From the NCBI RefSeq assembly GCF_003014495.1, contig NZ_PYGC01000007.1:62001-126000 (forward strand): 64,000 nt of DNA, written 5' to 3'. The notes beneath the pieces were generated by a model. It did not search any database. It was not told where the DNA came from and saw only the letters and a list, made by a program, of their open reading frames with translations. Source of the stretch: Prolixibacter denitrificans. GTDB lineage: Bacteria; Bacteroidota; Bacteroidia; Bacteroidales; Prolixibacteraceae. The position numbers and the translations under genes are program-made. Positions 1-9,147 of this stretch are shown here, one piece after another (position 1 is the first letter of the stretch; each line of letters starts with the position of its first letter).

Positions 1-385
1 CAAAGACGGCCATCGGGTTGGAAACAGTTAGTAGCAAGGTGAAAAGATAATCCTGTAGGTAGGTCGATCCTTTCTTCTTGAACTTTTGTAACTCCTGCGA
101 CGGATTGGATTTGAAGATGTGCAGTCCGAGGAGAATAAGGATAATCGCACCGGAAATTTCGAAATAGATGGAGTGTGCCGTGATGAAATCGATAATCATC
201 GTCATACTGAAACCGGCTATAATCGCATAGATCGTATCAGACGTTGCAGCTCCCAGCCCTGACGACATACCGGAACGCCAGTTTTTGTTCACTGTACGTT
301 GTATGCAAAGCATTCCGATTGGTCCTAAGGGAACGGAGACAGCAATTCCAATAATGAATCCTTTCCAGATTAATTCCAGTTCCAT
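1..385 (-). CDS. LysE/RhtB-type amino acid exporter, N-terminal part (cut by window edge)
   Basis: The reverse strand is open from an ATG at 385 to the window edge, giving the first 128 residues. They begin MELELIWKGFIIGIAVSVPL and continue with GPIGMLCIQRTVNKN. This glycine/proline-rich first helix and the following GLGAATSDTIYA segment are typical of the LysE/RhtB family of inner-membrane exporters for amino acids or small metabolites. At least three hydrophobic segments are visible (about residues 5-25, 40-60 and 68-85), then a charged linker and the start of another helix. The substrate cannot be told. The 3' part lies outside the window. Confidence 0.8.
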   Translation of the reverse strand, partial: MELELIWKGFIIGIAVSVPLGPIGMLCIQRTVNKNWRSGMSSGLGAATSDTIYAIIAGFSMTMIIDFITAHSIYFEISGAIILILLGLHIFKSNPSQELQKFKKKGSTYLQDYLFTLLLTVSNPMAVF

Positions 386-565
386 GGCCGCAAAATTAAG
401 TTAAAAATTGTAACACCTCCCGATTTCGTTGGTTAAAAATGAGTCTATGTTTGTGGACAAATATTCTGTTTTTAAAAGAATTTAAAATAAGTTTATGGCT
501 TCCGTTCGGATACTCACAACCTGCTTCATACAATAAGCAGAAAAACTAATGGCAAATCCAGTGTT

Positions 566-1468
566 ATGAAGAATCTCTTGCTACTTACCCTATTGTTTAT
601 GTTTAGTTTACAGCCTTCTTTCTCACAGGAAACGTTAAAGCTTTGGCCTGATGGAGTTCCGGGGCCCAATGTTTCGCCCAAACCTGAAGAGGTATTTGAT
701 AGTGTGCGGGTCCGTTATGTTTCGGAGCCAACGCTGACCGTTTATCTTCCGGAAAAGAAAAAAAACAGTGGAACGGCTGTGGTTATATGTCCCGGAGGAG
801 GTTATTGGATTGAGGCAATGGATCACGAGGGATATGATTTTGCAAAATATTTGCAGGAGCGTGGAATTGCCGGTATCGTATTAAAGTACCGCCTCCCATA
901 TGGCCATTCAAATATTCCACTGCAGGATGTGCAACAGGCCATCCGAACGGTTCGGGCTAATGCCCAAAAGTGGGGGATTGACCCGAATAAAGTGGGAATT
1001 GCAGGATTCTCTGCTGGTGGACACCTGGCATCGACTGCCGAGACACACTTCGACGCTGGAAACCCGGATGCTTCTGAGCTCATAGCTCGGGAGAGCAGTC
1101 GCCCCGATTTTGCCATTCTGGGTTACCCGGTAATTACCATGAATAAAGCCTGGACGCATTTGGGATCGCGGGAAAATTTACTCGGGAAGAATCCGTCAAA
1201 GGAATTGGTTAAAAAATATTCAAACGAACTGCAGGTAACTCCGCAAACTCCGCCTACTTTCATTTTTCTGGCGGATGATGACGATGTTGTTCCTCCCAAA
1301 AACAGTGTTGAGTTCTATATGGCTTTAAGAAAAAACAAGGTGCCGGCTGAGATGCATATTTTCGCAGAAGGCGGGCACGGCTTTGGAATGCACATTAGCG
1401 GAAAACCACACGACCAATGGCGAAATTTGGTCATCGATTGGATGCGCGTCCGTAAATTGATTCCTTAA
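566..1468 (+). CDS. Secreted alpha/beta hydrolase (esterase, acetyl-xylan-esterase-like)
   Basis: A 300-residue protein with a clear signal peptide (residues 1-20, ending SFSQ). The alpha/beta-hydrolase signs are an oxyanion loop PGGGY (76-80), the nucleophile elbow GFSAGG with Ser149, an acidic cluster LADDDD (235-240) that should hold the catalytic Asp, and GGHGFG with His271. This set matches the exported BD-FAE/acetyl-xylan-esterase-like hydrolases common in Bacteroidota, which usually remove acyl groups from plant or algal polysaccharides. It stands alone, divergent from the exporter gene, and the gap at 386-565 should hold both promoters. The fold is sure; the substrate is inference. 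Confidence 0.85.
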   Translation: MKNLLLLTLLFMFSLQPSFSQETLKLWPDGVPGPNVSPKPEEVFDSVRVRYVSEPTLTVYLPEKKKNSGTAVVICPGGGYWIEAMDHEGYDFAKYLQERGIAGIVLKYRLPYGHSNIPLQDVQQAIRTVRANAQKWGIDPNKVGIAGFSAGGHLASTAETHFDAGNPDASELIARESSRPDFAILGYPVITMNKAWTHLGSRENLLGKNPSKELVKKYSNELQVTPQTPPTFIFLADDDDVVPPKNSVEFYMALRKNKVPAEMHIFAEGGHGFGMHISGKPHDQWRNLVIDWMRVRKLIP

Positions 1469-1517
1469 ATATGGAGAACCTGTTCAAACTCCCAACTTAT
1501 TGTTAAGTTTATTGTCT

Positions 1518-2057
1518 ATGTTGTCTGACACACATCCTCACAAAGTCATAAATCATTGTCCCCGTTGTGGTTCAAGCCAGTTTATTAGTAGGGAAGAAGG
1601 TATCTCTTTTTCTTGCGAAGATTGTGGCTTCGTTTATTTCGTCAATAGTTCGGCAGCGGTGGCTTGTCTTATTTTTAATTCGAAAGGCGAATTGATGCTT
1701 TCGCGAAGAGCGATTGAACCGAACCGCGGAATGCTGGACTTGCCGGGAGGATTTGTTGATGTGATGGAAACCGCAGAAGAGGCGGTTCGAAGAGAAATCA
1801 ACGAAGAGTTGGGAATTGCAGTTACCGGTTTGCAGTATCTCACGTCCTTTCCCAACGAATATGTCTTTTCGGGCTACAGCGTTTTTACGCTCGACATGGC
1901 TTTTGTTTGCCGGGTCGATGACCTCGCTTCTGCCCATCCCAAAGACGATATTTCAGCCATCGAATTTTACGATGTGAAAACTGTTCCGTTCCAGGAATTG
2001 TGTTCCGACAGCATGCGAAATATTATTGAGTTCTATCTTGAAAATAAAATAAAATGA
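1518..2057 (+). CDS. NUDIX hydrolase with N-terminal zinc ribbon
   Basis: About 179 residues from the ATG at 1518; a TTG six codons upstream is also possible. Cys14/Cys17 and Cys33/Cys36 form a zinc ribbon. A full NUDIX box (G-x5-E-x7-RE-U-x-EE-x-G-U) runs from Gly78 to Ile100, ending REINEELGI. The zinc-ribbon plus NUDIX layout is that of NADH-pyrophosphatase-like (NudC-like) and related nucleotide-diphosphate hydrolases, although the protein is shorter than NudC. Its last four bases (ATGA) overlap the start of the aminopeptidase gene, so the two are probably translated together. The substrate is unknown. Confidence 0.85.
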   Translation: MLSDTHPHKVINHCPRCGSSQFISREEGISFSCEDCGFVYFVNSSAAVACLIFNSKGELMLSRRAIEPNRGMLDLPGGFVDVMETAEEAVRREINEELGIAVTGLQYLTSFPNEYVFSGYSVFTLDMAFVCRVDDLASAHPKDDISAIEFYDVKTVPFQELCSDSMRNIIEFYLENKIK

Positions 2058-3832
2058 CTGTACCAGAACGTCTTGCTGCTGCAAGAGATTTGATGAAACA
2101 GCGTGGAATCGATGCGTGGATTATCTCCGGCACCGATCCGCACATGAGTGAATATCTTCCAAAACATTGGTATACAAGAGAGTGGATATCCGGATTTACC
2201 GGCTCCTATGGAAAGGTGGTCGTTACACAAAACGAGGCCATCCTGTCTACCGATTCGCGTTACTTTTTACAGGCCGACGAGCAATTGGCCGGAACCGGAA
2301 TTCAACTGATGAAGGATCTTCGCCAGCCGGGCGATGCGCCTTACATCAGTTGGCTGAAAAAATCGCTTCCGGAAGGAAGTAGAGTTGCCATCAACGGACT
2401 GACAATTCCGGTAAACAAAAAACGCAGTTTGGAGGCTTCATTGGGTGCGAAGGGCATTACTTTGGATATTACCATTGATCTGGTCAGTGAACTGTGGGAT
2501 GACCGACCATCGCTTCCCAACTCGCCGGCTTATGAGTTAATGCCCGAATTTGCCGGTACTTCCCGCAAGGAAAAACTGGCGACGTTGCAAAATAGTCTGC
2601 TGGAAAAAGAGGCGGACGGATTGGTGATAACAGCGTTGGATGAACTGGCCTGGATTTTCAATCTTCGCGGTAGCGACATCGATTACAATCCGGTTTTTGT
2701 TGGGTATGGATATATCGACAGGGAAGAGGCGCATCTTTTCGTTCCGGAAGGAAAGATTGACAGCGCATTAAGTGAAAAACTGGAGTCGGAAGGAATTCGC
2801 ATCCATGGTTATGACGAATTTCTCTCTTTCGTGAAGAATGTAGAGGATAAAACGTTGTTAATCGATCCATCACGAACCAGCGCTTTGTTGTTCGAGTCGG
2901 TTCCGAAATCGTGCCGAATCGTAGAAGCTTCATCTTTAGCTAATTTACTGAAGTCTGTTAAAGGACCGATCGAAATAGAAGGAATGAAAAAGGCGCATGT
3001 ACGCGACGGTGCTGCGATGGTGAATTTTCTGTATTGGTTGGAAAATCACCTGGGAAAAGAGAAAATAACCGAGCTGACAGTCGACGGAAAACTGAGGGAA
3101 TTCAGAGCTGAGCAGGATTTGTTTGCCGGCGAAAGTTTCCATTCCATTGTAGGGTATGCCGACCACGGTGCGGTTGTTCATTATAGTGTGACCGAAGAAA
3201 CCGATAAGGAAGTATTGTCTGAGGGTTTCTTGCTCATTGATTCTGGAGGTCAATATCTTGACGGAACGACAGATATCACAAGGACGGTTGCTGTTGGTCC
3301 ACTTTCGGACCAGCAGAAACGCGATTTCACGTTGGTACTAAGGGGCATGATCGGTTTAAGTCTGGCGCGTTTCCCGGAAGGAACACGTGGGGTGGCGTTG
3401 GATATTCTGGCCAGAAAGCCATTGTGGGACAACGATATGGATTATGGTCACGGAACAGGTCATGGCGTCGGACATTTTCTGAATGTGCACGAGGGGCCGA
3501 TGAGCATCCGACAGGATTTGAACCCTGAACCGATTCGCCTGGGTCAGATTTTGTCGAACGAGCCGGGCATATACAAGACTGGTCAGTATGGTATCCGAAC
3601 GGAGAATATGATTCTTTGTGTCCCTGGAAATGAGTCGGAGTTTGGCCAATTTCTGAAATTTGAAACATTGACTCGTTGTCCGATTGATACGAGTGCTGTA
3701 ATTCCTGAATTGTTAACAACGGAAGAGCGTGAGTGGCTGAATGACTATCACCACACCGTTTTGCAGGAAGTCGGACCGCTGGTTTCTACACCGGTAAGAG
3801 AATGGCTGACAGCCAAATGTGCGCGAATCTGA
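2054..3832 (+). CDS. Xaa-Pro aminopeptidase (M24B, aminopeptidase P family)
   Basis: A 592-residue cytosolic peptidase that removes the first residue when proline follows. The length is that of the long, eukaryote-like aminopeptidase P with two creatinase-like N-terminal domains (about 1-150 and 160-300) and a C-terminal pita-bread metal domain. All five metal ligands are visible: Asp396 (LLIDSGG), Asp407 (DGTTDITRT), His470 (HGTGHGVGH), Glu503 (NEPGIY) and Glu517 (RTENM). It starts inside the stop codon of the NUDIX gene. No signal peptide is seen. The M24B family assignment is firm. Confidence 0.95.
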   Translation: MTVPERLAAARDLMKQRGIDAWIISGTDPHMSEYLPKHWYTREWISGFTGSYGKVVVTQNEAILSTDSRYFLQADEQLAGTGIQLMKDLRQPGDAPYISWLKKSLPEGSRVAINGLTIPVNKKRSLEASLGAKGITLDITIDLVSELWDDRPSLPNSPAYELMPEFAGTSRKEKLATLQNSLLEKEADGLVITALDELAWIFNLRGSDIDYNPVFVGYGYIDREEAHLFVPEGKIDSALSEKLESEGIRIHGYDEFLSFVKNVEDKTLLIDPSRTSALLFESVPKSCRIVEASSLANLLKSVKGPIEIEGMKKAHVRDGAAMVNFLYWLENHLGKEKITELTVDGKLREFRAEQDLFAGESFHSIVGYADHGAVVHYSVTEETDKEVLSEGFLLIDSGGQYLDGTTDITRTVAVGPLSDQQKRDFTLVLRGMIGLSLARFPEGTRGVALDILARKPLWDNDMDYGHGTGHGVGHFLNVHEGPMSIRQDLNPEPIRLGQILSNEPGIYKTGQYGIRTENMILCVPGNESEFGQFLKFETLTRCPIDTSAVIPELLTTEEREWLNDYHHTVLQEVGPLVSTPVREWLTAKCARI

Positions 3833-3873
3833 CATCTTAATTTTTAATATTGATTGTGTAAATCATTCTGAAT

Positions 3874-6768
3874 ATGAGGAGATTTTTCGTGGTTTTCATC
3901 CTGCTGATAAGCAGTTTGACGTCGTACGGCCAGTACTACGTTAACGGGCAGGATCCTGCTTCGATTCACTGGGGACAAATCAATACGCCAAATTTCCAGG
4001 TAATTTACCCGGATGATTTTGAGCAGAAGGCTCAGCAGGTGGCCTATATCCTGGAAAAGGTTTATGGCTATGCCAGTGAAACGCTACAACATCAACCAAG
4101 AAAAATCTCTGTCATTTTACATACGAAAACCGTTCATGCCAATGGTTTTGCCGCCTGGGCACCTGCCCGGGTCGAAATGTTCCCTACGCCATCGCAGGAT
4201 ATTTATCCACAGAAATGGCTGGAACAGTTGGCTATTCATGAGTTTCGGCATGTGGTGCAGATTGATAAAATCGGTGAGGAGTTGCCCGGTATTTTCAAGG
4301 TGATTCTCGGTCAGCAAGCTGCAGCTGCAGTGGTTGGTGCTTACTTGCCTTTTTGGTTTCTGGAAGGTGATGCCGTTTCAACAGAAACCACTCTTTCACA
4401 CGCTGGTCGGGGACGCCTGCCTTCTTTCGAAATGCCTTTACGGGCGCAGGTTCTTCAGAAAAAGATCTATTCCTACGACAAGGCTTATCTGGGGTCTTTC
4501 AAAAATTTCATTCCCGATCATTATGAATTGGGTTACCAACTAGTGGCTGGAGCCCGTAGCCGTTATGGTGCCGATGTGTGGGCCGGTGTGCTGGACCGCG
4601 TCGCCCGGCAGCCTTTGTCGCTGACGGCTTTCGATAAGGGATTGAAACTGGCTACCGGAAAGAACAAGATTGGCATGTATCACGAAATATTCAACGGACT
4701 GAAAGCCAAATGGCAACATCAGGATAGCCTGAACGAGTTGACCCCGGTTCAGGTTCTTTCGGCTAAGCCAAAGTATTTTACGAGTTACCGGTATCCTTAT
4801 TATGTGAATGATTCAACGGTCGTTGCCCTGAAAACTTCCATCGACGATATCGACCGGTTTGTTCTGATTGAACCCAATGGCAAAGAACACAAGCTGGTTG
4901 CACCGGGTCCCTGGTTTCGCGAATCGGTGACATACGGAAACAACCGGATTTACTGGGTCGAACAGAAATCGGATGTCCGCTGGCAACATCGTGAATTTTC
5001 GTTGCTCCGCGTATATGATATCAATCGGGGAATGGTTTGGCAACGACGCTATCAGGTAAAAGTGCTGGCACCCTCGGTTTCGAAAAATGGAAAACAATTA
5101 TGCGCAGTGAAAGTGGGGAGCGAAAATCAAAGTTCCATTGTGTTGCTTTCGCCGGAAAATGGTGATATCATCAAATCGTTTCCGGCTCCTGACGGGCAAT
5201 TGTTTCTGACACCTTCGTGGAGCCAGGACGGGAAACATATTTTCACGGTAGTGTTAGGCGACAAAGGGAAGACACTCGCCGAGCTGAATGTAGCGACCGG
5301 CAAACTCAAAACATTGATGCCTTTTTCGTATGTGGAAATCCGCAGGCCGGTGCAACAGGGGAATTACCTATTCTATGCTTCGGCTCAAACGGGGATCGAC
5401 AATATTTTCGCATTGGATCTAAAGACCGGTGAAAACTTCCAGGTAACGTCTTCGCGTTTTGGTATCCGGGATATTCAGTTTTCTCCGAACGGAAAGAAAC
5501 TATTGTATGCCGATTATTCTGCTAATGGTTTCCGGGCGGTTCAGGCAAACGAGAAATCATTGCTTTGGAAGAGTTCGCCACAGCAGGAAGAGGTGCATAT
5601 GGAACCGGCACAGACGATTGCCCGGCAGGGACCGGGGGCTGTGCAACTGGATGAGCCGGATTCGGCTTTATATCCATCAACAAAATACAGTAAGCTGGGA
5701 CATCTTTTCAATATTCACAGTTGGGCACCGGTTTATGTGAACACGACGGATTACACGATTCATCCCGGAGTGTCGATCATGTCGCAGAATAAGCTGAGCA
5801 GCATGATTGCGCAGTTTGGTTACGATTACTCGGTGAATGACAAAGAGGGTAAGTGGTATGCAAACCTCGAGTATGAAGGTTGGTTCCCGATTTTTAAACT
5901 GGAGACTAGTTTCGGAAAACAAAAATCGCAGTATTACCAGGTAACCAATTATACCAATCAGGCCGGCCAGGTGGTCCGGTCGGATACTTCGCTGGTCGAT
6001 TTTTCCTGGAATCAGTGGAACATCGATCTGGATGCCCGGATTCCGCTGGATTTGTCGAGAGGGAAATGGTACCGGCTCCTTCAGCCCGAAGCAAAAATGG
6101 AGTTCACGGGTATTCAGCACAATTCGACTACGCCTTCCCAGTTTTTCTCGGGCAGCATTGTACCGATTACTTACCGGCTGTATTTTCATAACTTACTGCG
6201 ACAGAGCATGCGGGATTTGCAGCCTCGCTGGGGACAGATTGTGGATTTCAGTTTCCGGCATACGCCTTTTGGCAATTTGGATTATGGAACGGCCTGGTCG
6301 GCTGAGGGATATGAATACCTTCCCGGATTTTTCCGCCACCATGGAATCCGGGTGTATGGTGGTTACCAGCGGAAGGAGCTATCGGCAACCGGGAATATGT
6401 TGTCGGACCTGATTTTGTACCCGCGTGGTTACAAGAGTTTTTCCAACCGGCAGTTGTTTACACTTCGAACGGACTATACGCTGCCGTTGCTGTACCCGGA
6501 CTGGAACCTGGGACGGTGGATTTACCTGAAGCGAATCAACCTGCGCGGTTTTTATGATTATGGATGGACAGAGGCACTTGCTTCTCAAAACAACCAGACA
6601 ATCAACTATAATTTTAGTTTTCAATCTTACGGGGCAGAAGTAACAACCAATTGTCATTTCCTTCGATTTAAAGCTCCGGCCAACTTAGGAGTCAGGTATA
6701 GTTACATGCCCGATTTAAATGACTACCGTTTTGACGTACTTTTCTCCATCAACTTTTCAGCGCTGTAG
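3874..6768 (+). CDS. Large exported protein: HExxH peptidase-like domain, TolB/WD40-like propeller, C-terminal barrel
   Basis: A 964-residue protein with a signal peptide (residues 1-20, ending SYGQ). Residues 30-280 contain IHEFRHVVQ, an HExxH motif (His122, Glu123, His126), followed by WFLEGDAVS with Glu164. This is a gluzincin-like layout in which all three zinc ligands are present. Residues 290-600 carry repeated blades with WSQDGKHI and FSPNGKKLLYAD motifs, as in TolB/PD40 propellers. From about residue 620 to the end, alternating aromatic strands (for example WYANLEYEGWFPIF) and a terminal strand ending in Leu suggest an outer-membrane beta barrel. The three-part reading is inference from motifs. 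It may act in surface proteolysis or in envelope assembly. An intrinsic terminator follows. Confidence 0.75.
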   Translation: MRRFFVVFILLISSLTSYGQYYVNGQDPASIHWGQINTPNFQVIYPDDFEQKAQQVAYILEKVYGYASETLQHQPRKISVILHTKTVHANGFAAWAPARVEMFPTPSQDIYPQKWLEQLAIHEFRHVVQIDKIGEELPGIFKVILGQQAAAAVVGAYLPFWFLEGDAVSTETTLSHAGRGRLPSFEMPLRAQVLQKKIYSYDKAYLGSFKNFIPDHYELGYQLVAGARSRYGADVWAGVLDRVARQPLSLTAFDKGLKLATGKNKIGMYHEIFNGLKAKWQHQDSLNELTPVQVLSAKPKYFTSYRYPYYVNDSTVVALKTSIDDIDRFVLIEPNGKEHKLVAPGPWFRESVTYGNNRIYWVEQKSDVRWQHREFSLLRVYDINRGMVWQRRYQVKVLAPSVSKNGKQLCAVKVGSENQSSIVLLSPENGDIIKSFPAPDGQLFLTPSWSQDGKHIFTVVLGDKGKTLAELNVATGKLKTLMPFSYVEIRRPVQQGNYLFYASAQTGIDNIFALDLKTGENFQVTSSRFGIRDIQFSPNGKKLLYADYSANGFRAVQANEKSLLWKSSPQQEEVHMEPAQTIARQGPGAVQLDEPDSALYPSTKYSKLGHLFNIHSWAPVYVNTTDYTIHPGVSIMSQNKLSSMIAQFGYDYSVNDKEGKWYANLEYEGWFPIFKLETSFGKQKSQYYQVTNYTNQAGQVVRSDTSLVDFSWNQWNIDLDARIPLDLSRGKWYRLLQPEAKMEFTGIQHNSTTPSQFFSGSIVPITYRLYFHNLLRQSMRDLQPRWGQIVDFSFRHTPFGNLDYGTAWSAEGYEYLPGFFRHHGIRVYGGYQRKELSATGNMLSDLILYPRGYKSFSNRQLFTLRTDYTLPLLYPDWNLGRWIYLKRINLRGFYDYGWTEALASQNNQTINYNFSFQSYGAEVTTNCHFLRFKAPANLGVRYSYMPDLNDYRFDVLFSINFSAL

Positions 6769-6795
6769 TTTTTGACAAAGAATATAGAACTGGAA

Positions 6796-6830
6796 GCCGT
6801 TCATCAAGCGGAAATGAACGGCTCGTTTTT
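6796..6830 (+). terminator. Intrinsic terminator after the 964-residue protein gene
   Basis: A nine-base perfect stem, GCCGTTCAT (6796-6804) with ATGAACGGC (6814-6822), is followed by a T-rich run. It lies 28 bases after the stop codon. Confidence 0.85.
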
Positions 6831-7845
6831 TACGCAGTCATCTGACGTTGATTCATTGATTCCTGCGCCTAAAAATCCGCATCATTACCGGACGGACTCG
6901 GAAACATGCAATTCTCAACAGGTTTATGACACTTAAATCTCATTGTATTGGGCTGATTGTACGCTAATTAATATCTATCCATATAAAGAGAAAACGATCT
7001 CCAAATAAGAGCTTCAAGCCGTTTGAGTTGCCAATTTGCTTAAATTCCCACTTATCGATCCGATTGACACGTTGAAACCGGATCTCCTTTCCTGGAAAAA
7101 CGCCATTTTCGATTTACAAGAAACAATCGCTGTAGTCATACTTGTTGTTCTTCAACATAAGCAGAAAAGACAAATGTCAACCAAACGTATGAATACATAT
7201 GTAAATAATGTATTTTTGAAACATTTGTGATTTAACCATCTGTTTTACTAATGTAATCAATCAGAATTTACATAAAATGAATTTAAATTCACATTTATTA
7301 TTACTGATAGTGTCTTATTGTAAATAAGATTCATTAGTCAATAAATACGCCACATACGAACATATTAAGCCCACTAAATCAATGACTTAACATCAAAACT
7401 ATAAGTTTAACTTTAAGTATTTGGATACATTTGTATGCAAATAGGCTTTAAATCACACATATACCGCATAAATTAATAATTAATAGACTAATATTCAGTT
7501 ATTAATGAAAATTAGTAATACTAATACTTTAAGTATTTCATTTTATTATTCCGGATATTCTTTGTGTATGATTAAAGTATAGAAAAACAACACATTAGGT
7601 GTATATGCGAGTAAACATGATGTTTTAATCAACTTGTATTCATGTAGTTTGATATATTTTCAGAAGATACAATTGTAAATTGCAATGTGTATATCAAATC
7701 TATTGTTTGTTCGATTCTATATTATTACATTTGTCACAGATAGAGTTTACAAATGAGTGGTCGTAGATAAATAACATTTCTGTATCGTCAGAAGCTGGCT
7801 GCTAAATGTGAATTCACTCAATTACCAAAATTCAACTGTAAACAG
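6831..7845. other. AT-rich gap of about 1 kb without a convincing gene
   Basis: No reading frame here looks like a protein. The longest open frame (64 codons at 7036-7230) has no recognisable features. From about 7130 the base composition becomes strongly AT-rich. It holds several short symmetric or repeated sequences: the 14-base palindrome TGAATTTAAATTCA (7278-7291), two copies of CTTTAAGTATTT (7411-7422 and 7527-7538, the second inside a near-palindrome), and ACAATTGT near 7669. There are promoter-like elements near its right end. It could be a long regulatory region for the HTH gene or the scar of a lost gene. Confidence 0.5.
7703..7733 (+). promoter_or_regulatory. Probable Bacteroidota-type promoter for the HTH gene
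   Basis: TACATTTG (7726-7733) fits the minus-7 consensus TAnnTTTG. TTG at 7703-7705 lies 20 bases upstream of it. A transcript would start about 105 bases before the HTH start codon. TACATTTG also occurs at 7426-7433. Confidence 0.4.
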
Positions 7846-8325
7846 ATGAAGGAACGGATCAATGAGTTTTTGCTAAGTGAACATTTGTCTCCGGCTGAAT
7901 TTGCCGACCGGATTGGAGTGCAGCGCTCCAGTGTTTCACATGTGCTGAACGGACGAAATAACCCCAGCGCTTCGTTTATTCAGAAGATGATTGCTGCTTT
8001 TCCCGGACTGAGCACTCGGTGGCTGTTGCTTGGCGAAGGAAACATGACAGAGCAATCAACCAGGTCGGGCAGTGACTTATTCACCGAGCCAAGGCAGCCG
8101 GAAGCTACGACAACCAACCATGAACCGGTTCAAAAGAAGGCGGAAGGTCCCGAAATTACGCAGAAACCTACTCACGAACCGTCAGTGGTCCAATCGGAAG
8201 AACCAATCTCTTATGCATCGAAAAAAGAGGTACAGGACATCTGGGATGACGGCCCGGGCGAAATCGAACGTATTGTGGTGTTTTATTCCGACAAAACTTT
8301 TAAAGCATACAAACCCTCAAAATAG
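7846..8325 (+). CDS. HTH (XRE/Cro-like) DNA-binding protein
   Basis: A 159-residue protein. Residues 1-65 form a Cro/CI-type helix-turn-helix: LSPAEFADRIGVQRSSVSHV places the two recognition helices, followed by LNGRNNPSASFIQKM, and the domain closes with STRWLLLGEGNM. The remaining part is a low-complexity linker rich in Pro, Glu and Thr, ending in a short conserved-looking tail (IVVFYSDKTFKAYKP). Similar proteins are common in Bacteroidota and their targets are unknown. It lies 39 bases upstream of pyrK, but a promoter of its own between the two suggests separate transcription. Confidence 0.85.
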   Translation: MKERINEFLLSEHLSPAEFADRIGVQRSSVSHVLNGRNNPSASFIQKMIAAFPGLSTRWLLLGEGNMTEQSTRSGSDLFTEPRQPEATTTNHEPVQKKAEGPEITQKPTHEPSVVQSEEPISYASKKEVQDIWDDGPGEIERIVVFYSDKTFKAYKPSK

Positions 8326-8335
8326 TTTTTTCGGC

Positions 8336-8343
8336 TATCTTTG
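8336..8343 (+). promoter_or_regulatory. Minus-7 promoter element for pyrK-pyrD
   Basis: TATCTTTG matches the Bacteroidota consensus TAnnTTTG and lies 21 bases before the pyrK start. No good TTTG was found 19 bases upstream, so only the minus-7 part is supported. Confidence 0.5.
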
Positions 8344-8364
8344 CCCTTCAAATAGTGGCTCAAG

Positions 8365-9147
8365 ATGATGAATAAGACTGTTCAGAACCTCAGGGTTTTA
8401 TCGAATATCCAACTTAACCGGGACCATCATCTCCTGGAGTTGCAGGCTCCCGTCAAGTTGGAACAGATCGCCCCCGGCCAGTTTGTGAATGTTCGTGTTG
8501 AGAAATCACAAAGTACGTTCCTTCGCCGACCGTTTTCTATCTACGGGGTTGATTACGAAAAGAATACTATCTCTTTGTTTATTAAAGATGTGGGCCCAGG
8601 TTCGCATGTGCTGACATCAACGCCTGAAGGTGAGGAGGTCGATGTGGTTTTTCCGCTTGGAAACGGCTTCTCGTACCCCGAAGAGAACGAACGTATCCTG
8701 CTGGTGGGCGGCGGTTTTGGTATCGCTCCTTTACTTTTCTTCGCCAGAGAACTGAAAAAACGCAACCTTGATGTGCATATCCACGCTCTGGTTGGTGCCC
8801 GCACTTCGGATGATCTGATGGAACTGAATTCGTTTGCTCAGTGTGGTGAGGTTTATTCAACGACTGAAGATGGTTCGCACGGTGTGAAAGGCCGGGTGAC
8901 TGACCATCCGGCTCTAAAGGATAGATTACAAAAGTTTGACAGAGTTTACAGTTGTGGACCAGAGCCAATGATGGAGGCTGTGGCGGCTAAAGCTGCCGCG
9001 GTTGATGTCTTTTGTGAAGTATCGCTGGAGAATACAATGGCTTGTGGTTTTGGAGTGTGCTTGTGTTGTGTAACCGATACGACCAGCGGTCATCAGTGCG
9101 TTTGTACAGACGGGCCGGTATTTAATATAAAGGATTTGAAATGGTAG
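8365..9147 (+). CDS. pyrK: Dihydroorotate dehydrogenase B, electron transfer subunit
   Basis: A 260-residue FAD and [2Fe-2S] protein that passes electrons from the dihydroorotate dehydrogenase subunit PyrD to NAD in pyrimidine synthesis. The FAD site is seen as LRRPFSIYG (about residues 53-61), and the NAD-binding part as [16 protein letters not shown]. The cluster-binding cysteines lie near the C-terminus: Cys227, Cys232, Cys235 and Cys245 or Cys247 in CGFGVCLCC and CVCTDGPVF. It overlaps pyrD by seven bases, which supports coupled translation of the two subunits of a class 1B enzyme. Confidence 0.95.
   Translation: MMNKTVQNLRVLSNIQLNRDHHLLELQAPVKLEQIAPGQFVNVRVEKSQSTFLRRPFSIYGVDYEKNTISLFIKDVGPGSHVLTSTPEGEEVDVVFPLGNGFSYPEENERILLVGGGFGIAPLLFFARELKKRNLDVHIHALVGARTSDDLMELNSFAQCGEVYSTTEDGSHGVKGRVTDHPALKDRLQKFDRVYSCGPEPMMEAVAAKAAAVDVFCEVSLENTMACGFGVCLCCVTDTTSGHQCVCTDGPVFNIKDLKW

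Noticed and set aside
635-1159. Several open frames on both strands inside the esterase gene
   Set aside because: They are shadows of the esterase reading frame with no starts, signals or motifs.
7036-7230. A 64-codon frame in the AT-rich gap
   Set aside because: It starts with TTG, has no signal or domain, and lies in DNA without coding character.
6831-7845. CRISPR array or insertion sequence in the AT-rich gap
   Set aside because: The repeats are only two copies of 12 bases and there is no transposase or regular spacing.
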